Assembly: GCA_039654915.1 (NCBI GenBank)
Contig: CM077595.1
Coordinates: 89,073,501 to 89,137,500 of the forward strand
Source of the DNA: Aquilaria yunnanensis
Taxonomy: Eukaryota; Streptophyta; Magnoliopsida; Malvales; Thymelaeaceae
Direction of reading: 5' to 3'
DNA: 64,000 nt
Below are positions 23,560 through 34,173 of this stretch, piece by piece. Numbering within the stretch: position 1 is the stretch's first letter; the number at the start of each line of letters is the position of its first letter. Below the pieces are notes generated by a model that was given only the letters and a program-made list of their open reading frames with translations, ran no database searches and was not told the DNA's origin. The translations under genes were made by a program, and so were the position numbers.

Positions 23560-25200
23560 TGATCTGAAACTTGAAATTCAACGAAATAAGTGAATTTCAA
23601 TAAAGCAAAATTTTACTAAATGAATGAATTTCAAAAAATAGAAATTCCACAAAAAAAAGTGAATTTCAAAAAGCTAAAGATTTCACAAAATTAGTGAATC
23701 TTGGAAGTGAGAAATTTCACAAAATAAATGAATTTCAAAAAACTGAAGATTCCACAAAATGAGTGAATCTTAAAAGTGTGAAATTCCATAAAAGAGGAAA
23801 TTTTAAAAAGCTTAAAATTTCACAAAATAAGTAAATTTCAAAATGCTGAAGATTCCACAAAATAAGTAAATCTTGAACGTGAGAAATTTCAAAAAATGTG
23901 TGAATTTTAAAAAATTGAAGATTCCACAAAATAAGTGAACTCTGAAAGTAAGAAATTTCACAAAATAGGTAAATTTTTTGAAACTTAAGATTCCATAAAA
24001 TAAGTGAATTTTCAAAGTGGGAAATTCCAAAAAATGAGTAAATTCAAAAAACTTAAAGATTCCATAAAATAAGTGAATCCTGAAAATGAAAAACTGCATA
24101 AAAAGAGTGAATTTCAAAAAGCTGAATATTTCAAAAAATAAGTAAACCTTCAAAGTAAGAAATTCAACAAAATAGGTGAATTTAAAAAAACTGAAAATTC
24201 CATCAAATGAGTGACATTGAAAGTGAAAAATTTTCATAACATGAGTGAATTTTAAAAAATTGAAGACTCTAGAAAAATGAATAAACCTCGTGGGTAAGAA
24301 ATTTCACAAAATGAGTAAATTTTAAAAAGTTGAAGATCCCATAAAAAAAATGAATCTTGAAAGTAAGAAATTCCAAAAAATGAGTAAATTTAAAATGTTG
24401 AAGATTACATAAAATGAATGAATCTTAAAAGTGAGAAATTTCATAAAATTAGTGAATTTCAAAAAGTTGAAGAAATCACAAAATGGGTTAATCTCGAAGG
24501 TGAGGAGTTTAACAAAATGAGTGAATCTTATAGGTGAGAAATTCCACAAAATTAGTAAATTTAAAAAAAATCTAAATATTCCAAAAAATGAGTGAATCTT
24601 AAAAGTGAGAAATTTCTTAAAATGAGTAAATTTTAAAAAGCTGAAAATGAGAAATTTCTTGAAATGAGTAAATTTTAAAAAGCTAAAAATTTCATAAAAT
24701 AATTGAATCTTGAAAGTGAGAAATTTCATGACATGAGTGAATTTAAAAAAAGCTAAAGATTCCATAAAATGTGTAAATTTTGAAATTCAGAAATTCCACA
24801 AAAAGGGCTAATTTAAAAAAACTGAAGATTCCACAAAGTAAGTAAATCTTGAAAATGAAAAAATTTACAAAATTAGTGAATTTCAAAATGCTAGAAATTC
24901 CACAAAATTGGTGAATCTTGAAAGTTAAAAATTCCTCAAAAAAAGGTGAATTTCAAAAATTTGAATCTTTCACAAAAATGAATGAATCCTAAATGTGAAA
25001 AATTTTACAAAATGAGTGAATTTTAAAAAACTAAAGATTCTACACGTTGAGTGAATTTTGAAAGTGTGAAATTTCACAAAATGAGTGACTTTTTTTTTTT
25101 TAAAAAAAATGAAAGCTAAAGATTTCTATATAATGAGTGAATCTTAAAATTAAGAAATTCCACAAAATGAGCAAAATTTCAAAAAGGAAGAAATTTAACA
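23560..25200 (-). repeat. Tandem array, period about 69 bp
   Basis: About 24 units, each of two similar halves: GATTCCACAAAATGAGTGAA with TCTTGAAAGTGAG, then AAATTTCACAAAATGAGTGA with ATTTCAAAAAGCTGAA (+ strand). Since 69 is a multiple of three, the minus strand stays open for up to 147 codons (24322-24765; also 23812-24237) as a repeat of about 23 residues rich in F, L, K and T. There is no other sign of a gene, so it is annotated as a satellite-like array. Confidence 0.85.
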
Positions 25201-25984
25201 AAAATGAGTAAATTTCTAAAATGAAACTTGTCCTACAAATGACCTTGAGATTTGAAAATGTCTTGAAATACCTTAAAAATACCTTGAGAAATGTATTGAA
25301 AAGAGTTTTAAGGAAATAATTATTTAAATCTTGAATTGAGTTTTGAGGAAATAATGCTTTAAGAAAAAAATCTCTCAAAGATGCCTTTATGATACAAATT
25401 ATTTTGGAAAATGGTGTGACAAGTTATGGATGTCAATCTCTCAAATTTGACCCCCGAGTGTGAAAATAAACCATAATTTATTTGATAGTGAAAACTTATC
25501 TCAATTTTGATCTTTGAAAACTCCTTGCTAAGTGTCCATATTGGTGTCCTTTGATCTTACTTTAATGAAACCTACCCTAAATGATTATTACCCTTGAAAA
25601 TCGAACCATTTCCCGGTAACCAAGCTATTTTGTGTACTATAATGCCTCTAACTCATGCATCTTAAGAGTTTCCTTCTTGGAGATTCTACTGGATATTCCT
25701 TAAACTTGCTTTCACAAAGCTTGTCTTTAAAACTGTTTTAAAGGAGTATGCATTATGCTTGATAGTTATGTTGCTAATGATGAATGATGAATGCCTTTGA
25801 AACAAATTGACAAAAACCTCAAAAGGTGAAATGCATATCTTATATGAAAAAATCGTGATGCATGAGAGATGATTAACTCCTAATCTAGATTTGTATTTAC
25901 CTTTCTCAACGTTCCTTTTAAGGTACTTGTGATTCCTTACCTCGTCTTGGGGATCATGATCCAAGAATATGTCTTCTTTGTTCC

Positions 25985-26350
25985 TTTGTGATCATGTTAA
26001 TGTTCAATGCTTAATGCCCCCTAGTATGTCCAAGAAATGTGTCTTTTCAAGAATAGTCTTAAAGAATACTGATTTAGCCTTAAAGAAAAACTTATATCAA
26101 TCTATAGAACTTGATAAAATAACTTACGGTTTTTATATTTGATCATGATGTTCTATTGTTGGTGTTTAATGCTTAATGACCCCCAGTGTGACCATTATTC
26201 ATTATATTGGTATTCAATGCTTTATGCCCCCCAGTGTGTCCAAGAAATGACCCGCACACATTAATGAATAATGGTTTAGCCTTAAAAGAAGAACTTTCAT
26301 CAATTTACAAAGCATGACAAAATAACTTACAGTTTTTGTATGTGATCAAG
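25985..26350. repeat. Imperfect duplicated block
   Basis: Two neighbouring blocks share, in order, CAATGCTTAATGCCCCC or CAATGCTTTATGCCCCC, GTGTGTCCAAGAAATG-like text, GGTTTAGCCTTAAA, ATAACTTACRGTTTTT and GTGATCAAGAT-like text. The spacing is about 200-240 bases. Confidence 0.6.
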
Positions 26351-28685
26351 ATATTCTGTTATTCTTCCTCTTTCCAACTCAAAGATGCAAAATGCACAAG
26401 ATAGAAGGTAAAAACATGATGGTGTTCTTTCTATTGATGAATGGTATTAAAAGGTAAATACTTGGTGGAGGTAAAACATTAGGGTCATGTTTGAACGATG
26501 TAAAAGAAAAAGGCCAATTTTTAACAATGTAAAAGAAGAGCCTTTTTAATGCCACCCATGAGTATATATGATTGCCTTAGAAAGCCGGATAGCACTAATC
26601 CTAAACCTACCACCTTTTTCAAGTAGTCGAATCTCATTTGCTGCCCCAAACTCTTGTGATGGTTTGCTCTTGAAAAACACAATAGAGAATAGCGCCAATC
26701 ATATTACTTGGACCTAAATCTTGCTTAATTCTTGAGACCTTGCCTTGAATACTGCCTTTTTTCTTCTAAATTGCCTTTACAGATTTTCAGTCTAGAATCC
26801 ATAGTTCACTTTTTTTTTCTCTCTTATCTTTTCATTTTTTCTTTTTTTTTTTATGCTCTAACTTTTGCCTAGGCTGTGTCGGATGTTATAGCATAACAAG
26901 CCCTTATCCTTTTTTTTCTTTTTTTTTTGTTTGTGACTATGGCTTTAATGATTTAGGGACATACGATAAAAGAACCTTTCTGATGTGTTTAGTAGCTCCC
27001 CTTGTAATGTTTGCATGAAACAGCCCTTAGATGAAATGACTCAAGTGACATTTATTTCTCACCTTGCTCCCAATCTTTTCTTTTTTTTGAATTTGCCTTT
27101 TTGCATTTGTTTCCTCTTTCACTTTGGAGGGATTTTCTTTACTTGCTTTTTGAGGAATCATGAACTTTTTTTGGTTGAGTAATCATGAGATTACACCGGA
27201 GCCATTTAATGCTATAAGGACTATCTTCTCCAAAATCCAGTAAAAAAATCTCTTGTACTGATGTTAAGGTACCCCCCATCCTTATAAAAGCTAAGGTGTC
27301 ACATCTGAAATCCTTCTCTTTAGACTTGGCAGCATTTTCAAAGTCATCACTATTGAACTCTCATTTCCACCCACAGGCAACATTGTCACATTTGTTTTTG
27401 TTTATGAAAGAAAGTATAATGGCGAGAAGGGTGAAATGAACTGTCTAATGCCGAAAATGGTGAAAATGATGTAAAATGTGTGTTTTTATTGAAAAGCGGT
27501 GAAATGTACATATTATATATTTTTATTGTAAAAGAAAAGAATAACAAATGTCCATTTAACAAATACTACACCTTTTATTCTGGAGTAAATCTAGGAGATT
27601 TTTACAAACGTGTGCAAACCTCTAGGTTGGATCTAGCTCAAAAATTCTTCTCGAATAAATACCTTAATCATCCACAAAAAGGGGCGTATAAACTTTCCTT
27701 ATCCAAGAATTGCATTAGGTCTCCTTGAAGATTGCATTTGCCTACTAAATATTGTTTATGGATGTACCGACTTGGAATGAAAATTTTTCACCTTGAATGA
27801 AGTGATCATTTCATAATATGAATGCATGGAAGTGATGACTAATGTATGCATGCATTGAATGAGCTTGATTATCTACTATCATGAAACTTCAAAACTTGCT
27901 ATTGATAACAAAGTTAAGAGTGAGTATAGCTTGATATATGATTTTGATGCATGAAGAAAAAAATTTACTTGAGAAAACAAAAGAATAAAAAAAGAATAAA
28001 GTTAGTAGCAGGTTATAATATAAATAATATAGGCAAACAACATATGAGCTAAAATAAGAATAAAAATTAGAATCATAAAAAAAAAACATAAAGAAAACAA
28101 GTAATTTAAGCAAAAGTGCACAAATTAAAGCAACAAATCTAATGAAAAAAAAAGTTAGTAACATTAGTCTAATAACATACAATAATAAGATTGGTGTTAT
28201 AACAATGAAGCAAATTAGCTAAACAATACGTGTGTTGTTATGGAAATCCTATTAGATGGATTTATGGCCACTATATGTATAGATGGTTTTTTTGAAATAA
28301 AGATATAGGTTGGTTCCTAATTCTTTCTTACTCAGCCCTATCAAACTAGAAAAAGCCCAATTCCTCACTCATAATAGTTACATGCGGAAGGATTAATTTG
28401 AGTCATATCTTTCATGGTCCCATGGGGTAACTATCGTTACACTCGAGCAACACTACTTACTACTACAGATTAGAAAAAGCGCAAAGAGTAATATCTTACA
28501 TGACTAGCCTAGTCTGGGTATTTTTGCAAAACTTTGTTGAAGTGAGCTTGGTTATTAACCCCAATATGAATGCCAAAGTATCTATGTTTGGAACCCTTAA
28601 AAAACACAATACATTAAGTCAATAAGTAAGAAACAAACCAATAAAGAAAAAAGGAAAACTAAACCTTTTTATGGCCAAACTCATT

Positions 28686-28702
28686 CCCAAACGGAGTCAC
28701 CA
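28686..28702 (-). promoter_or_regulatory. Primer-binding site of the 14.5-kb element
   Basis: TGGTGACTCCGTTTGGG on the minus strand lies three bases inside the 5' LTR. It starts TGG, as a sequence complementary to the CCA end of a tRNA must. The tRNA is not identified with certainty; an arginine tRNA is suggested by analogy with Tat/Ogre-type elements. Confidence 0.65.
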
Positions 28703-28705
28703 AGC

Positions 28706-31120
28706 TGTAGCAACGGGTTTTGGAGTCACCACCAATCAGTTTACATCTAAGTCAATTAGATACCTACTATCGTTTACGGGAGATTTTAAGATTGTGAGTT
28801 CGTTATGCTAAAATAACTTTAGTATAATATATAAAAATTGATACCATGTTGTTCAATTTTATTTATTTGTAAATTCTTGTTTCTTTACCAAATCATTGAC
28901 AAAAATAATTTATGAATTTTATTTAATTTTTAATTTAATTTCAAACCATAAATCTTATCAAACTAACCAAATATGGAATCCTAAATATCCTTGAAATCTA
29001 TAAATTTTATAAAATCTACCAAAAATTGAAAAGGAACATCTTGCTCAAACCATGAGTCTTATTAGACCAATTGAATTTAAGTAAATTTGTCTCGACATTT
29101 TATCAAATCCACCGAGAACAAATTCTTGAAGATTTATTGTTTTTATAATTGTCTTAATTTAATATCTTTCTAATTTCTAGAAAATAAGGTAAATTAAATT
29201 ATCTAACATAACAAGTAATTTTATGTATTGTGAATTTTAAGATGCATTATGAGATAAAAAAGTAAAATATTCTAAAAAATAAATAAAGGATAAACAAATA
29301 AATATCCTACGTTGTATTTCTATGCAAATTTAATAGCTCATTTTAATGCATGGCCAAACTAATACATGAAAAAAACAATAACAAGATTGTTGTCAATGGC
29401 CAATCAGAAAAAAGGGGAAAATGTTAGTGATTTAGACGAACGAAATGAAAAGTCAGAAGGGCTAAGTGAGGGTTTGACCAGATGGAACCGGGTCGGCCTG
29501 AGGGTTGAGGAATCGGATCCTCCTCGATTCGCTCGATCGGTAGCGGGAGAAGCAGGAGCAGTGACCTGGGACACGAGGGAGACGACAACGGTGGTCTCAG
29601 GGCAACGACGGCGAGCAATGGATGGCCGGTGGAGGCAATTCGATGGTAGGACGGCGAGGGATATTTTTTTCGACGTAAATAGCAACAGGAAGGGCCTAGA
29701 AATGACGACACGGTGCAAGGCGTGGCGGGAGTGACAGTCTTGGGTCGGCAGCTATGGTTGGAGGCAGTGTTGGAGGCATACTTCCAGATAGGGGTGTAAT
29801 TTTCGGGTTAGGGTCGGGTCCCGAAAAAATCAACTAAGATAGTCATCCGAAATTTAGGACCCGAACCGACCCGATTTACATCATCAACCCGAACCAACCA
29901 TAACCCGAAAAAAAACGGATCGGATCGGGTTGGGTCGGGTCTGAAACTTTGAAAAATGCAAAATAAAAATGTATTAAAAAAATGCACATTTTACACCTAA
30001 ATGCAACTTCATAACACATAATAGTCAATAGGAGGGCATAAAAGGATAGTTGGGGGATGCTAAGGTTAGGGCTTATGAGAGTTGGGCTTAGGTAGTGGGC
30101 TTGGGTTCAAGTTATTTGGTAGGGAATTAGTTATTTAGGATGAATTTCGGGTCATTCGGGTTAATTCGGGTTGGACCCGAACCAACCCAATTTTTTATTT
30201 TTATATCGGGTCGGGTTCGGGTTAACCCGAAGTGAACTTTTTTTACCTTATGACCCGACCCTAACCCGATATATTGGTTCGGTTTCGGGTCGGGTTTCGG
30301 GTTTCGGGTATTTACTTACACCCCTACTTCCAGAGGTGGCAGTGGCTCAGGAAAAGGGTTAGGGTTTTGGGGTGAAGGGTTGCGAAAAATCAGGGGCTAA
30401 GGATGCAGTTTCACCTTTTCTCGAATGCTTATGTATGCAATTTTGCATCCTTTTCTCTTCGTTTTTCTTTCAAATGGTGACCTCCATTTATACTAAAGGA
30501 AACATAAACATGATTAACAAGGTTTTGAGATATTAAACCTCATCTAAATCCAATTTAAAAAGGTTTATATATGTAAGGATATAATTTGGTTAGAATAGAT
30601 ATCTAGGTCCACAAAAACTCTCTAGCTGCAGATTTGGCCCCAGATTCTATGCGAATTTCCAATTCCACCCAACACTTTGATGATTTGTCAATTGAGCCCA
30701 AAACTTTGTGAAAGGTTTCAAAGTTTCCTAGAACTTCATAAACTTGCCGGATTTGCCCTAAAGTTTTTATTTTTGCCAAAAAATTTGTAAAGACTCTCAA
30801 TTCACGCCCAAACTCCTCCTTTTTGCCTAAACTATCCCCAAAAGACCTTTAAAACCCCAAATTAATACCTAAACTAAGTGAATTCCCATTTTAACCTTAG
30901 ATGCCAATTTGAAATTCCTAAAAATTTATAACTTGAAGTAACAATATAATTTCAATGTGTCTAATCCTATCAACTTCTTAAGTTAAAAAATGACCAAGTT
31001 GACCCATATGTCATAAGAAAATGACCAAATTAACCTTGAAAAAAAAATGCCCCATAAAGTATTTTTTCTGATCTAGAAGTAAAAAAAAAACTAATACCCA
31101 AACAAAATTGAATGTCAACA
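28706..31120 (-). repeat. 5' LTR of the 14.5-kb element
   Basis: It runs from TGTTGACATTCAATTTTG (31120 downward) to GTTGCTACA (28706) on the minus strand. It holds the hAT element 29789-30326. Its GC-rich part (about 29490-29760) gives several overlapping open frames (29366-29734 +, 29404-29718 -, 29424-29711 -) that match the leader of the LTR and are not genes. Confidence 0.85.
29789..30326. mobile_element. hAT-type element (TSD CTTCCAGA)
   Basis: The 11-bp TIRs TAGGGGTGTAA and TTACACCCCTA are perfect, and CTTCCAGA flanks both ends (29781-29788 and 30327-30334). It is 538 bp, non-coding, and rich in GGGTCGGGTT and its complement, a style common in small plant hAT derivatives. The open frame at 30171-30362 is inside this repeat. 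Confidence 0.95.
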
Positions 31121-31125
31121 GATAG

Positions 31126-32598
31126 TTTACTTTTATTTATTGAAAAAGATATTGCAAAGGTTTTAAGTGTTAATTCAATACTTTATGATTTTAAAGATTT
31201 AAAGGAGTGTCATGTTAAATTTTAAGTTATAAACTTTTGAATTAAACTTAATTATTGTAGACTTTCAAATTTAATGACTTTATATGTAATGTATTATTTC
31301 ATGTTTTTTATTATTGATTGTAAATTTATATATGTTAACAACCACCATCCCACCTATGCCTCGCCCCCTAAGCTCGATTCTTAATTATGTCGCTATTTTC
31401 TAAGAGTTTTTTTTATAGAATCTTATGACTATACGACTTTTTACGACTTTATTACTGTAAAAAACCAAAATGAATCTAAATAGAAACCAAGCTATGATAA
31501 CATTAGTTTCATGTGTACAAATTGCACATATGTGCACCGTATCCAATCTCATTTTAGTGAAGTGCGAGAGCAACGTCTCACCATTAGAGCTTTCATTAGG
31601 GAGTTTGAATTCAGAGATCTCACAAGAGAAATATCACATAACATTTGTTCTCATGTACTGAACCTAATTAGATAGGAAGCATTACCATATATAAATCTCA
31701 CTTTAAACATTATTTTTCATCGGGTAAATCATATTATGTGCTTTCCCCTTATTTTTCTCTCGATGGATGAGATCCATTTCAAAACTTATTACAAGACCAA
31801 AAACATTTACTAACTAATTTACGTTTAACTTGTATAGCATTCCCACGTTTCCATTTCATTTCACCAATTTTTGCAAGAACTTATAAATTTAAGTAGTCCT
31901 TGACTGGTTTCACGTTAAACTGGAAATGGAACTAATAACTTATGCTCATGATTTAGTTGTCATGTCAACAAACTCTCTTTTTCCGCCTCCCCTTCGCCTC
32001 TCATCAAATTTGGGAAAAAACAAAATCATGTCAGTAAATTCATTCCAAGTTTTCGTGCATAAAAATATGTAAACATCTACAAATTTAATGCTTGGGTAAC
32101 CGAAGCCCAACTGATCTTCGATGACGTGTCGGGCCCAATAAATGTCGAGAGGTGCATCTCACTTTACAATTTTTGGGCTCCTAAAGTCCGGCTGTATCAT
32201 GCTTTTGGGCTAATGCAACACATTTGGTTGTTCAGCCCAAACCATTTCTTTCTCTACTGGCCTACCATTTTTAATATGTTGGTCATTTCTAAAAGCCGAC
32301 AATGTTGACTTTCTGCAAATTTTTCTTTAATGAAATTAAGTAGTTGACAAATAATCTAAAATTAATTAGATTTAGTATCAAATCATTATCATTTATCCTC
32401 CATATTATTTGATAATAAAAAAATTGTATGAGTCCTTGTAATTTTATCAATTTCTTTAAAACAGATTTGGTGATGGAATTGTCAATGTACGGGTAATATT
32501 TGGTTAAAGAGTTGGGCTAAAAGCTGGCCCGTGAACCTTTTTCTCCAGGCCCCTAGAATTGCAAAAAAGAAAAAAACAATAATCCAAATAAACGGTCA
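31126..32598. other. Intergenic, no gene recognised
   Basis: About 1.5 kb of AT-rich sequence. Open frames 31470-31661 and 32126-32308 are about 60 codons with no recognisable domain. No RNA gene or element ends seen. Confidence 0.4.
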
Positions 32599-33572
32599 AC
32601 TTATCAATAGGTAAAATTCATTCGGGTCCTATTGCTTTGACAGTTGTACAAAAGAGGTCACTTACCTTTTGATGCTCATCCTACATGAGTCCATTCCGGC
32701 AATTTTTTGATTATCTCGAATGGAACTTAATGACATTGCAACTTAGATGTCGATGTGACAGTGTGTATGGGCCCAAAATGCTACATGACCTTCATTATAA
32801 CAACATATGACTATATTGGAAACGTAAAAATACTTATTAACAAAAATTGACACAAACACATAATTTTAATGGCTTAAAATATAAAGTATCATAAATTTTA
32901 TCCTCTTCCTCAAATCATATCTGCAAAAATCCAACCACAAATCAGTAAGAGAAATTTCTATATTTTCTGGCCATAATGAATCTAGTTTCTTTAAGTATTT
33001 TGTTCCTCTTCTCACCCTTAATTTTCTATCCCAAATGACAGATTACCAAAAAATCACTAAGAAAACTTCCATCTCCCTTGTCGACAATGTTCTCAAACCT
33101 CCCCGTTTCTCTAACGTTGAGCACCAGTATCCATTGGGACAAAAGCTTTTTTGGCTCATAAGAAAAAATACCAAAAGTAATCTCCAGGAAGCTTTCACTT
33201 CACCCCTCCGATAGCATTGGAATTTTAAAACTACTGTTTTTAAAAACAACAACAAATCCAAATACAATCCTTTTGTAGTATGTATCAAAATATTTCAAAA
33301 AGAAGAAACTTTTTCTTGGAGCAGGCAGTAGTGTTCCCAGGAGAAACAATTCATTTGGAAAAAAAAAACATTTTTTTGGGTATGCATTGCAAAGAAATTA
33401 AGGAAGGATTTGAAATAAAGTTGGGAAATAAGAAAGGAAATAAGCCCCAAGTCCAGGTCAGACGCAACGGAGAGCCATGAGGGAGAGGAGATGGAAAAAG
33501 AAGAAGTGAAAGTGAAGAGAGCGAAGAGAAGAAGGAAATATGACAGAGTGATTTGGCCTTCCTGCTACATGC

Positions 33573-34124
33573 ACTTTCAGATTTTTATTTTGTTTAGTAT
33601 TAGATTTTAGTTTTTCTATTTATTTGGGATTTAATTTTCCTATTTTGATATATTTGGGTTTGTGTGTGACCTATAAAAAGGCTTGTTGTGTTAAAGTCCG
33701 CGCTCGGTCATACTCATAACCGCATCAGGTCTCCAAGGTGAACAGCCTCTGGTCAATGGAACAATGTAAGCAAGGGAAGTCGGCAAAATGGATCCATAAC
33801 CTCAGGAAAAGGCTTGGCTCTGAGGGCTGGGTATAGGGGTCCCAGTCCCGAACCTGTAGACTGTCGGCGGATTGCTCGAGTTACTCCTACGGCGAGAGCA
33901 GGTCGCTGCGTGCCAGCTGGGGGACGGATTGGGAACGGCCCCTTATGGGGCCTTCCTAGGTTGTCGAACATCCAACTAAAAACTGGTATGGAGAAGGGGA
34001 ATCTAACTATTTAATTAAAACAAAGCATTGAGATGGTCCCTGCGGATGCTCACGCAATATGATTTCAGCTTAGTGCTCTGAATGTCAAAGTAAAGAAATT
34101 CAACCAAGCGCGGGTAAATGGCAT

Positions 34125-34173
<49 letters not shown>

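Larger units (their letters stand above)
22414..28685 (-). other. Internal region of the 14.5-kb element, no gag-pol
   Basis: This stretch should hold the polyprotein but shows none: no zinc knuckle, no RT DD motif, no integrase in either strand. It is made of a 42-bp array, a 69-bp array, a duplicated block of about 200 bp (about 25985-26350) and low-complexity sequence. Short frames at 25100-25378, 25686-25964, 26985-27182, 27480-27728 and 27889-28182 have no recognisable domains. Confidence 0.7.
16624..31120 (-). mobile_element. 14.5-kb non-autonomous LTR retrotransposon (LARD-like)
   Basis: Two related LTRs on the minus strand enclose an internal region. The 5' LTR is 28706-31120 and the 3' LTR is 16624-22413 (large because of nested insertions). 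Both start TGTTGAYAYYCAATTTTG and end GTTGCTACA, and the same 5 bases, GATAG, flank the element (16619-16623 and 31121-31125). The primer-binding site is 28686-28702, three bases inside the 5' LTR. The 6.3-kb interior has tandem arrays and no recognisable gag, protease, RT, RNase H or integrase, so it would depend on proteins from elsewhere, like LARD elements. Removing the insertions gives LTRs of roughly 1.5-1.9 kb. Confidence 0.88.

Noticed and set aside
24322..24765. Long minus-strand frame that looks like a multi-spanning membrane protein
   Set aside because: It lies wholly in the 69-bp tandem array; hydrophobic residues come from the A/T composition and the frame only stays open because the period is a multiple of three. 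No promoter or conserved domain.
22780..25200. CRISPR-like regular repeats
   Set aside because: Units are directly adjacent without unique spacers, and this is plant nuclear DNA; they are tandem arrays in a retroelement.
29366..29734. 122-codon frame and two opposite frames, GC-rich
   Set aside because: They lie in the leader part of the 5' LTR of the 14.5-kb element; the matching part of the 3' LTR (21700-22090) has no such frames.
33753..34014. Opposite open frames with G/R/P-rich proteins
   Set aside because: They are readings of the 25S rRNA fragment.
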